64,000 nt of DNA, taken from assembly GCF_963576675.1 (NCBI RefSeq), contig NC_088916.1, positions 56,731,001 through 56,795,000 on the forward strand. Direction: 5' to 3'. Numbering within the stretch: the stretch's first letter is position 1; the number at the start of each line of letters is the position of its first letter. Positions 23,919 through 34,791 of the stretch are shown here, in pieces. Under the pieces are notes generated by a model. The model saw nothing but the letters and a program-made list of their open reading frames with translations, had not been told where the DNA came from and searched no databases. The position numbers and the translations under genes are program-made. The DNA comes from Euphorbia lathyris (Eukaryota; Streptophyta; Magnoliopsida; Malpighiales; Euphorbiaceae).

Positions 23919-24447
23919 CTCAAAATATAGTTGATAGTTACTTACCTTGGTTACTAATTGAAGAAAACACACCCGTTCAATTCTCCTCTAAATTCTGTCT
24001 AAGACGTTTCCCTCCAAACACTATCGAAACTTAAAAACTCTTCGGTTAGAACTTAGATCTATACATAAAGATGTTATGGTTCCAATTTCGAGTGATTCGG
24101 ACGGTCGAATCTCCGTAAATCAAAGAAACGGTGGAGAAACGGTTCAGAGAAAACTGATGAATTTAAAATAAATCGAAAAAGAAAAGAAAAAGAAAACAGG
24201 AGAAGAAGATGGCGAGATGATTCCAGATAATCTGGTAATATATATCCAAATTTAATAAATATCACGTTTGATCCTCCATCTTTCTATAATCTTTTAAACA
24301 TTATCCTAAACTTGTAATTTACTCATAAAACCATCAAATTAACTCCAAACTTTTCCTATAGCACCAAATTAATATCACATACCCAATAATTATAATATAT
24401 ACTAATATCAAGATATAAATTCTAGAAATTTAGACACAAACATGACA
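22795..24447 (-). repeat. Solo LTR of a gypsy-type retrotransposon inside the LINE
   Basis: The segment starts TGTCACACCCGACCC and ends AAACATGACA on the plus strand, giving TG...CA ends over 1,653 bp, with a 5-bp duplication. No gag or pol is present, so it is a solo LTR left by recombination between two LTRs. The GGTCGGGTGTGACA end on the minus strand resembles LTR ends of Tekay/Del-type gypsy elements, which suggests the minus orientation. It contains a TA microsatellite at about 23865-23917. Open frames within it are not supported. Confidence 0.8.
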
Positions 24448-24452
24448 GTGCA
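24448..24452. repeat. 5-bp target-site duplication of the solo LTR (right)
   Basis: GTGCA, identical to 22790-22794. Confidence 0.8.
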
Positions 24453-24867
24453 GTAACCAATATTTGCTCCAAATCCAACAAGCCAAACACCCTACGTATC
24501 TCTCAACAAGCCACCTGCAGTCGCAAATCCAGGATTACCTTTACAAGCACCATCTGTATTTATCTTGACCCACCTTTCATCCGGCGGGTGCCCGAATCCA
24601 AATAACCCGCGGAACCAAAGGTCTCCCACTCGAAACTTGCGCCTGGGCTTGGAGTCAGTACAAAAATTTACTAATCGATCCACACTATAACTCCAGGGGC
24701 GGGTGTTGTAAACACAAAATCGTTCCTCCATCTCCACACCCACCAGACTGTGAAAGAGAAGAGAGTAGACCATTTAACATTCCTAACAGCTGTATGGATC
24801 TCTAAGTTCAGCATCAGCCAACTCTTAATGTGACCTGTAAAAAGGGAAGCTAAATATCTGGCAGGGA

Positions 24868-24880
24868 TAACGTATTAATA
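24868..24880. repeat. Target-site duplication of the nested LINE fragment (right)
   Basis: TAACGTATTAATA, identical to 22312-22324, directly at the truncated 5' end of the LINE. Confidence 0.8.
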
Positions 24881-25045
24881 CAATTATCATATATATATAT
24901 ATATATATAATTTTAAATTAAATACATATATTATTTATTTATTACGTCATCCGGTCCGACAAATTCGAGTCAACCGGTCCAATTAAGTGACCCCTGAGCC
25001 AACTACAATTTCGGTTGGATGTCCTGTCTGGTTCTGATAACATTG

Positions 25046-25053
25046 CTTTTTAC
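25046..25053. repeat. Right 8-bp target-site duplication of the hAT element
   Basis: CTTTTTAC, identical to 21752-21759. Confidence 0.8.
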
Positions 25054-25104
25054 TTCACTCCTATATCTTAGTATTATACTGACTTGAGCGTCAGAGTGCT
25101 TATG
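25054..25104. other. Short remnant interrupted by the Ogre-like solo LTR
   Basis: ACTGACTTGAGCGTCAGAGTG is a motif often seen within plant LTRs, so the solo LTR may have inserted in an older LTR. Continuation is at 28225-28296. This is inference from one motif. Confidence 0.3.
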
Positions 25105-25109
25105 CCGGT
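25105..25109. repeat. 5-bp target-site duplication of the Ogre-like solo LTR (left)
   Basis: CCGGT, repeated at 28225-28229. Confidence 0.85.
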
Positions 25110-25536
25110 TGTAGACACCGAGTCGGAGGACCTGTGATGAAAACCTGAAAACAAGACGGTTGAAGCGATTGATTCCGAAAGTTTCGAAAAAAATAAAATA
25201 AATAAGTTACGGTGGGTCGCTGTTGTTGATCGGATGGCTCGCGAATGCTTAACGGCATGGTGCGAGTGCTTAGCGGCAGCCGGCGCGCATTCGACGACAG
25301 TCGGACGCCCGCTCGACGACGCAAAGCGCGCGCTCGACGTCCGTTGGACGCACGCATCCAACCACGAATAGCTTGGCGGCGCGAGGCGTGTGCTCGTCGG
25401 CCACGGGACGTGTGCGCCAGGCAGTGCGGAACACACGTCCGGCGGTCACGACGCGTGGACGCCCGACGGCGCAGAGCGCGAGCTCGACGGCCGCGGGGCG
25501 TGCACGCCCGACGGTGCGAGACGCGCCCCGACGGCC

Positions 25537-25770
25537 GTTGGGCGGGCGCCCAACCGCGTCGGGCGGACGCCCAACCTCGCATTGGGCGCTCGCCCAACGC
25601 TGTTGGGCGACCGCCCAACAATCGTTGGGCGATCGCCCAACAATCGTTGGGCAGCCGCCCCGACAATGTTGGGCGGTAGCCCAACGCAAGGTTGGGCGGC
25701 CGCCCAACATGCCTTGGGCGGCCGCCCAACCCCCTTGGGCGACACCCAATTCTCTTCGGGCGTCGCCCAT
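25537..25770 (+). promoter_or_regulatory. Array of about eleven GC-rich palindromes upstream of the LTR TATA box
   Basis: The unit is a palindrome of the form GTTGGGCG-NN-CGCCCAAC, repeated about every 20-26 bp with changing central pairs (GG, GA, CT, AC, AT, and so on). It ends about 20 bases before the TATA box. Each unit can form a hairpin and contains the TGGGC/GCCCA core known as a binding motif in plant promoters. A role as an upstream promoter array is inference from position. Confidence 0.7.
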
Positions 25771-25790
25771 TCCGTCGGGGATCCGTTTGC

Positions 25791-25800
25791 CTATAAAAGG
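25791..25800 (+). promoter_or_regulatory. TATA box of the solo LTR
   Basis: CTATAAAAGG lies right after the palindrome array. The equivalent position in the two full-element LTRs carries CTATATAAGG on the minus strand. Confidence 0.7.
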
Positions 25801-26473
25801 CACTGATCCCCATGCATTAGGGAGAGGATTCTTTTGGAGCTTTCTCACTCTCAACATTTTTAGAGAGAGAAAGTCAATTTTTTGGTGAAAATATTTTTTT
25901 TCCCAAAAAAATCCAAATTTTCCCAAAGTTAAATTTTTACTAAAAAACACAAAAAAACGGAAAATCACGACTCGTGGAATCAATCGGCTTCAACTGTCAG
26001 ATACCGAACTTAAGGTATTATCCGAGGACTAGACTCGCTTTATTTTATTTAATTTATTTCTTTCCTTTATTTATTTTTATGTTATAGTTTTTATTTATTT
26101 AGTTATTCATTTATTTTAACACGTTTTATTTAATTTTGCGTATTTATTTAATTTTCGTCTCGTGTTGAATAAAATTTGGTTTTGTTTTAAAATAAAAAAC
26201 CTCGTTTTGATATTACAATACGAACCGTGATCCGATAAAAAGGTAGTTCGGGTATTAAAAACGTTGTAATTATAAGTTTTTAATTTAAAGAAATTTCCAA
26301 ATAATGTTTTAAAATAAAAACGTCGTTTTAGGAACTTCCGTTATTGACTATGACCCATTTTTGGTAGTTCGGAAATCCGAAACGATTGAATTAGACTTAA
26401 TTTAAAGCTTTTGAATAAATCTGGAAACAATTGGAGTGCTGCTGTAATTTTCCGTTTCTGTCACTAATTGCTG

Positions 26474-26500
26474 TTTACCGACGGATTTTCCGTCGGTAAA
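26474..26500. repeat. Perfect 12-bp-stem hairpin in the LTR
   Basis: TTTACCGACGGA, three T, then its exact complement. The same hairpin is perfect in the LTR at 56380-56406 and has a two-base change in one arm in the LTR at 39412-39438. Confidence 0.7.
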
Positions 26501-28224
26501 TCTGCTGGAATGTAAAAAATGCTGTTTTGGTCCCTGTTTCTTAACTTTTAAGCTTTTGGTCCTTTGTATACATATATATAGTTATGTAATATATATTTTT
26601 AAGCTATTTTTAAATACTTTGTACATATATTTATTTAATGTCTTCATATGTCTTTTCTTTCATCAATTTGGTTTTATAAACTATATTTTATATATTTTCT
26701 ATTTAATTCATTTAAACCATATTGGGTATTATTTTAGAAGATTATTCATTTGGGCATTTTGGATAATTAATTAGAAGGTGTTTTGAGGATGATTAGGAGT
26801 CATTTTGATATTAATGTATATTTGGGAGAGTTATTTCTTATATGCTTATTATGATAGTTATTTTAGGGGGTATAATGGTTGTTTTCAATTAATTTAACTT
26901 AATAAAATATATGTGTATATATAGATTTTTCTCCTCATTTCATTTAAGCTAAATATTAATTTCTTATTTATAACTTATTTCCTTTTTTGGCTTTTGATTG
27001 GAATGGCAAGTTATTATACTTATTAAATACTTTCATCACTATTTTCATTCATCAAAGTTCATTATTTTCTCTCTATTGTTTTAATTACTTATTTTGTCAC
27101 ATATGTATATGTATATATATATATATATCTTTCTCCTTTTCTTCTCAAAATTCTTATATGTATATATATATTATTTGGGGAAAATGTTTTGATTGATTGA
27201 GTTTGAGATTCAATTTATTATTTATTGCAATTATGACAAGTGGAGAATCCATTAAGGAAAAGGGGAAAATAAATCACAAAAGAGTTTTCAATTTAATTAT
27301 TTAAACTAATGAATTTTTAGAGGTTCCTAATGTAAATAAATAGAGTTTTCTTGACATTTCAAATCATTTCTCAAAACAACACGTTTTAAAACCTTAGTCC
27401 GTCCCAACGACGGATTAAGCGAACATTGTAATTAAAATCGTTTTCTTTGTGAATAATAGAGTTTTGAATCATTTTCTTAAAGGATTTGTACAGAAATAAA
27501 ATTGACTTGTATGTTTAACCACGTTTTCTTATTAAAGGTTTTTTATCTCAACGTTTTCAAACACTCGAGTCATTCCAACGGCGATTCGGGTGAACTTCAT
27601 CAAACGGGGTTTTAAAACGCACCTAAATCGTTCCAACGGCGATTAAGGTACGAACCATGTAAATAAACTCGCTTTGGGGAAATGAGTTAGTATAGAATTA
27701 ACACGCAACACGACATGTAAATCCCGTGGTAAATAAACCACTTCTTTCTTCCTCCCCTCTCTTTGTATGTATATCAAATTGATGTAAATGGGTGATTCTT
27801 TACTAAAGTGGCTTTTCAATAATATATGCTCAAAACGGTTTCCAAAAAGAGAAAGAAAAGGTTTCAAATGAATTTTAAACTTAAAGAAGTATACGATTAG
27901 TCTGTTATCGCCTAACATGCTGAGTAGGAGGCCGGTGGTTCATAACCGGGCGATATCGGGGTGCCTAGTAGCCTTTCTCCGAAAAGGAGCTAGCCTTCTC
28001 GGCTCGTATCTAAGTTTCCCGAACCCACACCGATCTCCCGCAAGGGATCGGTGTTCATTTTCCCATTCGTGGGTGGCGACTCTTCCATATCTCCGAGCTC
28101 CGGTCCTGCCGAGCAGCTTGATTCCACGATTGGTTGCTTTCGACGCCAATCACCGCTTACGTCGCCATGAGGTGTCCACCCCCCGGTCCGCCCGGGAGAT
28201 TAGGCCGCGGCACCTCGTCTAACA

Positions 28225-28229
28225 CCGGT
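28225..28229. repeat. 5-bp target-site duplication of the Ogre-like solo LTR (right)
   Basis: CCGGT, identical to 25105-25109. Confidence 0.85.
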
Positions 28230-29545
28230 TAACTAGCAACTCCTCTATTTTGCATATTGCTTGGTGTTGAAGAGAAAAAGTGAGGCTATATTTTTCCAGT
28301 GTTCTAAAAATTGGCTGAGGCAGGGATTTTTAGAACACCGTCCCGATTTCCTCAAGTCGGGCGGTATAAATCAGTTTACCGATTTTTGACCGTCTAGACG
28401 GTCCGAAACGACCCTTTTAAAAAAATTAGCCCTTAAATTTTATATCCAATTTTTTTTACTTTTAAATAAAATATTAAATAAAAAAAATAAAAAAAGACCT
28501 TAAACTAATTTGTTTTTAAGAATATTAATTTGATCTTTTTTAACACATTTTGTTATTAATTTTATTTTGTTGACCTATTTTTTATATTTTTAGAATACAT
28601 ATGTTAGTCTATCCTAAATATTTTATATTATTATTTGTACATAGTATAATTTATATTTTAATTGTATTAATATAAAATTTATTTAATAAAAATAAAAAAG
28701 GCTTCAAAAAAAAAACACAAATCCGATTAATTTTCGATTAATTCCCAAGGTCTCTATCCGTTCAACTAGCGCTTACCTAATGTCTTTTACAATTTTTTTT
28801 TCTTCAGAATCTATTCTTAAAGTTCTATCGAAATCTATTCTTAAATTTCTAATATACATTATCGAATTAATAATTTACAATTTTATATAAATAATTAAAT
28901 ATTATATTATTGATTAAAATATGAAATGAAAGTAACTTATATTAAGCTAGTGTTTAAATGAAATAGTAGATAGTAAATACACCTTCAATCAATCGAATAG
29001 ACAAAAATGTGTGGGGAAAACATGTGGCAATAATTTAGGATGGTGACAGAGTATGAAACAAACCCTAATATATATAGCATAGATTATAGAAAATAAAAAA
29101 GGGATGAAGATGAGAATCATAATAATAATAAGGTACTAATATTTAAGTTTTAGTGGGAAAAATATATGAAACAAATGGGTCCTCATACTCCCTATATATT
29201 ATTTTGGATTTTGACAAAGCAAAGCATATATTCTCCGATTAAATCACTTTTGTCTTCTTCTTAACCCAAACCTTTTATTAAAATCCAATCCTCCAACTTT
29301 AGACCTCTTTTTAAGGACTTTGCCAAAGTATTTGACTCCTTTCTAAAGCATAATATATTTTATTTTATTAAAATAACCCCATCCCCTTTTAATCCACCAA
29401 TTATTAATTAATCACTCTTATTATAAACTATAACCATATAATGAACAGATCGATTAAATTATTTTAAGAAAACCCAAAAGCTTATGTATTATAAATAGGC
29501 CACTCAAAAGGCATGTGTTTATTATTGTATGATTATCGAATACTT

Positions 29546-29548
29546 TCA
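29546..29548. repeat. 3-bp target duplication of the MITE (left)
   Basis: TCA, repeated at 29847-29849. Confidence 0.55.
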
Positions 29549-29846
29549 GGGGGCGTTTGGTTCACAAAGTGTAAGAGAAAAGGAATCAAGAAAGGGAAAC
29601 TAAAGGAAATGAAAGGAATAAGCACTAATTCCCCTATATGTTTGGATATGTTTAGGAAAGGGAATGAGGTAAAGGGAATCCAATTCCCTATAGAATTTGG
29701 GGTAATGGCTTAACCTAAAGTGGGGTAATCCCATAATCTAAAATGGGTAAAGGGAATGAGTTTTTTTTTTAAACAAACAAAAACAAATGGAATGAAACCC
29801 TCACATTCCCATTCCCATTCCTAAAGACCCCGAACCAAACGCCCCC
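29549..29846. mobile_element. Harbinger/Tourist-type MITE, 298 bp
   Basis: Ends are GGGGGCGTTTGGTTC on the left and its complement GAACCAAACGCCCCC on the right, a perfect 15-bp terminal inverted repeat of the G-rich kind known from PIF/Harbinger MITEs. The arms continue with GGAAT- and ATTCC-rich complementary sequence. The flanking triplet is TCA rather than the usual TWA. The open frame inside (29513-29713) crosses the end and is not a gene. Confidence 0.8.
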
Positions 29847-30885
29847 TCAATTGTTTCAATTCTCATAAATTATTGTTTATTTGGGGACGACTCTACTTTT
29901 CTTAAGAAATAGATAGACATCGGATGAGATGGGGCTGTTTATTATCATGTTGAATTGCAATATCAATTTGTTTATTATTATATATTTCATTATCATACCT
30001 TGTCACAATAAATTAGAAATCCATCTGTTTGTTTTAATTATGGAAATCCGGATTAGATGATCTATAGAACGCATTGAGATTATCACATCACAAGATTGGT
30101 GCATGCTGTGATGGATAACAAATTCCATACATTATCATTGACATCCAGCTAAACTGCGAGGATATAAAGATAGTATTATGATATTCGGCTTCGATGGAAT
30201 ACCTAGAAACTATAAGTTGTTTCTTTGATGATTAAGAAAGCAAACATTTCCTAAAAAAAAAAACATTATATCAACTCGTGGATTTACGACCATGATGACA
30301 GTCCCTTTAATCCACATTAGAAAAACAACGTAATTCATCAATTGGTCATTTGACTGAAAAATGTCATATGTCTAGCATTTAGGTGGCACATGATGCACTT
30401 AACTGCCCATTAGTGAATTGTCTGTCAAAGCATGCATAAATTGAGTTACCTTGTCACTCCAAAATAAATATCTGAATGAGTGAAAACGAGATACTCCAAA
30501 CTTCCAACAACTTGTTACTTGTCTAAACTACGTGGAATCACTTAATACATCCCCATCCTCCACATTAGGTTTCTCATTTGGGCTAGTAGGGTTTGCTGGA
30601 CAATATATTTTTCCATTAAAGAATCTCTTTGCAATATTTATATTGATTAATATAATGCACTAAGATTATCACATCACAAGGTCATGTACATTGGTAAATT
30701 AACTTCAATTTTGATTTCTGTAAATAATAATAAAATCCATTTGATTTTACATGTTATATTTAAAAGATTCATTTACTCAACTTTAGCTAATGATTTGCTC
30801 ACAATTGGTTGTTTCTTACTTTTCCAAGATATCATAGATTTTCTAATAAACACACAATAATATGCTTGAATTAGCATATTTTGTT

Positions 30886-31003
30886 GCACGAGCGGAAACG
30901 ATTTATCTGATCTCTTTATTCGTCTGAATTGTATCGGCTCTCCATTATTCTTTCGTCTATACCTTTTTCGAATTTAGCACGAGCGGAAACGATTTATCTT
31001 GTT
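30886..31003. repeat. 24-bp direct repeat, 91 bp apart
   Basis: GCACGAGCGGAAACGATTTATCT occurs at about 30887 and 30978. Downstream, at about 31290, an A-run follows a TTTCTATC motif, as at the 3' end of some LINEs or SINEs, so a small retroposed fragment may lie at 30900-31300. The 112-codon open frame there (30929-31267) is hydrophobic at its end and unlike any family I know. Confidence 0.4.
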
Positions 31004-31789
31004 CGTAGATCAATGGATCTACGTGGTTGCAACAAAGGAAAGGATTCACATTCGTATCTTCAGATCGGCTTAAATGATGATGACTGGTTTGCAGATGCTT
31101 TTTTACGTATTTGGAATTACGAGAAGTATATATTTTATTGTTCTTTTATGTTTTTAATACCTTTTATGATTATTTTTGCTATTTGTAGTCGTTTTAGTGC
31201 CTTTATGGTTCTTGTAAAATTTCATTTCTTGTGTTTTTCTTGTTGTACTTACTTGTTCATCTATTAAAAATATAAACGTTTCTATCAAAAAAAAATATAC
31301 AAAATTATTTAATATAGAAAAATACATATATTTGTGACATATATCATTAAAAATGTGCAAACATTACTATTTCAACAAAAATATCATTGAAATAACTCAA
31401 ACAAATAAAATATAATATTCACAAGTAATATAATTCACCAAATGATATGAAACAATGTCCTTAAAGTCTTACACCATATGATGAAAACAAATAGAAAACG
31501 CAATTAATCAAAAAATTTGAAAATAATAAACACAATTCATGAATAATTACGCGACAATGTTCAATAGTGAATTATGATAAAAAAAACTAATAATATAAAA
31601 CATTTTTGTTCATAGCCGCTTAGGCGGAGCCCAAGCGGTTAAAAGTCAAGTAAGGGACAAAAAGCCGTCTAAAGAGACTAATCAGAGAAAATCATAGCGG
31701 ATTCTCAATTTCGAGCGTCTAGATAAAACCTAGACGATCTAGACGATCTTAGTTTTAAACAATGATAATTTTCATTTCTAGAAAACTTA

Positions 31790-32595
31790 TGTAATACAAC
31801 AGACTGGAAAACATTCTTGAAAACATGTACAATCCATTCTCCCAAAAAAAAGACGCATTGAATTACCACATTCAGAAATGAGTACACGATGAAGGACCCA
31901 AAAGACGGGTTACCAATAACAACAATCAAATACGCGGAATACCAATAACAACACCACAAGGATCAATCTAACAAACAATCAACCAAAGCACAACCCAAGT
32001 TCCAAATCAAAATAGCAACTATAAGCACTAGAATGGAAATCCAAAACCACAATCAACAACACAAGATTTATACGTGGAAAACCTCTTCGGTGTGAAGAGT
32101 AAAAACCACGGGACGTTTGAGGAGTCCACCCTACTTCTCTTATTATGATAAAATTGAGGGCAAAGCAAACCCAATAAAGTCTTACAAAAGGTTTATAACC
32201 CACCAACAATCATGAAACAATAAGAGATTTGAAGAAGTAGACAAATACCAAGAAAGAGAAGAAATCAGTCTACAATCTGCCCCAACTTCGAACAGACCTT
32301 CCCGACCTCCGAACGGCGATCCCAACGGTGAGAACAAGGAACAATATGTCTAGAAGCTCCTGTCCAAAAATCGTGACGATCCGACGGTTCAATCTCCGGA
32401 AATCGACAAAAACGTGAACTGACCTAATGAGAGAAAAGGCCAAATCCGAAAATCTCCTTTTGGTGTGTCTTTTCTTCTTCCTTCACTTGTATTAAATGAA
32501 TACAACTCATTCCAATAAATACACATTAATATAGCTTCTCAAAGAAGCCAAAATTAATAATAAATTGACTTTAAATATGGGCGGGACCCATAACA
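31790..32595 (-). repeat. 3' LTR of a Tork-like copia element (left border uncertain)
   Basis: The right border is clear: the plus strand ends GGGACCCATAACA at 32595 and is followed by the complement of a polypurine tract. The LTR contains a block at 32070-32130 (ACGTGGAAAACC followed by a CTTCGGTGTGAAGAG hairpin) characteristic of LTRs of Tork-type copia elements. The left border lies somewhere between the hAT end at 31764 and about 31830; no TG with a matching flank could be fixed. The partner LTR would be beyond the window. Confidence 0.55.
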
Positions 32596-32612
32596 ATCTC
32601 CCCCTCCAGCCC
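32596..32612 (-). promoter_or_regulatory. Polypurine tract of the Tork-like element
   Basis: On the minus strand the sequence GGAGGGGGAGAT immediately precedes the LTR start TGTTATGGG. It would prime plus-strand synthesis. Confidence 0.7.
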
Positions 32613-32641
32613 ATCACGGAGAGAAGAAAAACTCAAATTCT

Positions 32642-32960
32642 TCAACGTTTGAATCTCATCCCGGAAAGCTTATTACAAAGCTCAAGCTTGCTTCCGGGAA
32701 CCACCTTGGTTAACACTTCTGCTGCATTTTTATCTGTGTCGACTTTCTTTAACAGCAATTCTTTCTCTTCAATCACATTCCGCAACCAATGATATCTGAT
32801 ATCAATGTGCTTGGTACGAGCATGATACATGGCATTCTTGCTCAAGTCCATAGCACTCTGACTGTCACAGAATGTCAAATACTCACATTGCTTCAAACCC
32901 AACTCTTGAAGGAACCTCTTCAACCAAATCATCTCTTTACATGCTTCCACAGCTGCTATA
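32642..32960 (-). pseudogene. C-terminal RNase H of a Tork-like copia pol, cut by the SIRE insertion
   Basis: The minus frame reads EACKEMIWLKRFL, FCDSQSAMDLSKN, HARTKHIDIRYHW and then an LTKVVPG ending, the last third of copia RNase H. The DSQSA aspartate and the H-x-R-x-K-H-I-D block are intact. The reading ends upstream exactly where the LTR of the SIRE-like element begins (32961), so the rest of this pol must lie beyond the right edge of the window. The ORF keeps its natural stop and is followed by the polypurine tract and LTR. Confidence 0.85.
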
Positions 32961-34299
32961 TGTTGGTCCCTTGTTTAGTTGCAAGTATAGTTCCAAGGGG
33001 GGGTTAGGAACTATTTAAAGTTTTTTCGCAATTTAGGCAGACTTCTTTTTCTAAAGAAAAAGATTTGAACAGCGGCGCTGAGTAAACAGCAAGATACTGG
33101 CTTAGTCAATAGGTGACTAGGTCAGTTCCTCAGCTTGAGTCAGGAGATAGCACTTGGAGTCTATTCCTGAACTCAGACGTTCAACGCGCACAACTCAACT
33201 TGACCTCTTTACTTGGTCAGTTTTGATTATTTAAAGCAAGCAATATAAATTAGGAGTTAAGGTTTAGAAAAACTTCACTCAGCAGATTTATCCAGGTTCG
33301 GCTTCTTCTAAGCCTACGTCCTGTCCCCGGAACACCTCCGAGATTTCAAATCCTCTACTGAGCTCTTTAAAGGTAGAGCCTCAAACCTTTTACAATATCA
33401 GCAATTGAGTATGACAAGAGTACCTTCCTCTATACTTCTACTCAATCCTAATCTCTCCGCTGAGTACTTAAAACCGAGTACCCAGCCTCTCCTTTCTACT
33501 TCTAGAAATGATAAGGATTTTTGTCCTAACAACAATTGCTAGAACACCTTAGATGATTGAAAAACAATCACTCTAGACTTTTACACAGATATGAAAATGT
33601 AGTGTAAGAATTTTGCTTTGCTTCTTGCTTGCAGAACTTGTAGAGATTTGGTCAGCGTAATGGCTTGATCAAGTTCTGTGTGTTGTGAAGCTTGTGATGG
33701 CACTATTTATAGAGGCGTCTGGACATTCGGTCATTTCGAATTTCGAAATAACCGTTGGAGGGAAACGGCTATATGTCGTTGTCATCCTGACTTGCACAGA
33801 GCTCTTGGCCAATCACAATCGTGTATCTTCTGTCCTCGGTCAGCACAGCAGATGGTCTCTCCTTTTATGGTAAAGTCAACTGGACAGCATACTGTGTCGT
33901 CTGAACTTTGCTAAAAGAAGAAACACTTTGTCTGGAAGTTTTCCTTTGTCGGTCTGCTGTCTTGTACGCTTTGTCGAGACTACTCAGCAGCTTCATTGTG
34001 AAGTTGTTCCTGAAGGTCTTCTAGATCCTTCTGTTTGCTGAGTTGCGTTTTTTGTCCAAAACGACAACGTCTTGACATACGCGGGCCGAGTGTACTGAGT
34101 TGTTTGACTTGGGCCTTGGCTTCCGTATTGGGCTTGGGCCTTCCAATCCTTATGACTTATAACATTTATACTCAACATTGAACAAACACATTAGTAGAAT
34201 AAATCAACGCATTTAAACTTAGTGTGTTTAGAATATGTATTCTAATTTATACTTAAACAATTTTGTCAAATCAAAATTATGTGGAAAGGTGTTTCAACA
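32961..34299 (-). repeat. 3' LTR of the SIRE-like element, 1,339 bp
   Basis: Plus-strand ends are TGTTGGTCCC and GTGTTTCAACA. It matches the segment starting at 63037. Open frames at 33678-33914 also occur in the other LTR and are not genes. Confidence 0.9.
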
Positions 34300-34316
34300 A
34301 ACTCCCCCATTTTGAT
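34300..34316 (-). promoter_or_regulatory. Polypurine tract of the SIRE-like element
   Basis: AAAATGGGGGAGT on the minus strand directly before the LTR start TGTTGAAAC, the standard form in SIRE-type elements. Confidence 0.85.
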
Positions 34317-34791
34317 GTTGGCAAAACTGTTCAGTAAGGAACTCAGTATGAGCTCCCCCATGATAGTTGACCTTTTTAATTAAGTGAACTCCTCCGTAAG
34401 GACTGAACTACTGACTTAGTTTTATTCTAAACATTCTAAGGTTTAACTGAATAAGTCTAAGATCAGATTTTAGGTATAGGTCAGCTTATGGGTCATATTC
34501 TATTTTACTCAGAATTCAGCGGAAGTAATGTATAGTGACAGAGCGCGCTGAGCAAATTATTGTTCAATGAGTTCTTTATCAGAATGTATCATAAGATCAT
34601 AGTATGATGTCAAACATGTTATCAGCATATCATTTAGTCAATAAATATTATAAGTGTTAAGCATAGCTGATATAACGAAGATACATAATAACTCAGTACT
34701 TAAATAAGAAAAGGAAGTATGATATATTGATAGAAGTCAGCAGTTGCACAGCAAAAGAAATAAATTAGCAAAAAATTAAGACCTAGCCTAA
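34317..34791 (-). other. SIRE 3' untranslated region
   Basis: AT-rich sequence between the third ORF and the polypurine tract with no open frame of note. Confidence 0.6.

Larger units (their letters stand above)
22325..24867 (-). pseudogene. 5'-truncated LINE, RNase H end only, split by a solo LTR
   Basis: This LINE copy inserted in the hAT element by its 3' end. It has a poly(A) tail at 22328-22337 on the minus strand and a 13-bp target duplication. About 885 bp of LINE remain. Read leftwards from 24867, frames give SWLMLNLEIHTAV, WRWRNDFVF, then KINTDGACKGNPGFATAGGL, the first strand of the RNase H fold with its catalytic Asp. The domain continues beyond the inserted LTR at 22794 with VSSEALGVIFWSMPDMG, LELDSRTVLHLI and EGNHTADWLAN. 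Stops and frameshifts are present. It is a different family from the full-length LINE, since the sequences do not match. Confidence 0.85.
21760..25045. mobile_element. Non-autonomous hAT element carrying two later insertions
   Basis: The left end CAATGTTATCTGACTTGGACC and the right end (minus strand CAATGTTATCAGAACCAGAC) form short terminal inverted repeats of the hAT type, and exact 8-bp duplications flank them. The subterminal parts are rich in ACCGG/CCGGT motifs in both orientations, usual in hAT elements. After removing the nested LINE and solo LTR only about 0.73 kb of the element itself remains, with no transposase, so it is non-autonomous. Confidence 0.85.
25110..28224 (+). repeat. Solo LTR of the Ogre-like family, 3,115 bp
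   Basis: It starts TGTAGACACCGAGTC and ends CTCGTCTAACA and is flanked by CCGGT duplications. The whole segment is the reverse complement, with modest divergence, of the two LTRs of the complete element at 37761-57731. There is no internal region, so it is a solo LTR. Order along the LTR: GC-rich block with many overlapping open frames (about 25240-25530), palindrome array (25537-25770), TATA box (25792), AT-rich middle with a 12-bp-stem hairpin (26474-26500), and a conserved 300-bp end (27917-28224) that keeps an open frame in all copies but looks non-coding. Confidence 0.9.
28297..31764. mobile_element. Probable second hAT-type element, non-autonomous
   Basis: The left end CAGTGTTCTAAAAATTGGC and the right end, read on the minus strand, CATTGTTTAAAACTAAGATCG are similar. 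Both are followed by CGTCTAGACG-type motifs (GACCGTCTAGACGGTC on the left, GTCTAGATCGTCTAGG on the right), as in hAT subterminal regions. Flanks TATTTTTC and ATAATTTTC are only similar, so the 8-bp duplication is not proven. The 3.4-kb interior is AT-rich without transposase and includes a later MITE (29549-29846). Confidence 0.5.

Noticed and set aside
25100..25983. Long Arg/Pro-rich open frames (up to 237 codons) on both strands of the solo LTR, with equivalents at 40028-40828 and 57024-57747
   Set aside because: They overlap in four or more frames in a GC-rich palindromic block where stops are rare, the frames are not kept equal between LTR copies, and they resemble no family.
27917..28222. 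About 100-codon frame (MLSRRPVVHNRA...) present in all three Ogre-like LTRs
   Set aside because: It is the LTR end next to the PBS; both strands are open, and conservation is explained by the copies being the same LTR.
33678..33914. Cys-rich 78-codon frame, repeated at 63755-63991
   Set aside because: Both lie in the SIRE LTRs and the repetition is that of the LTR.
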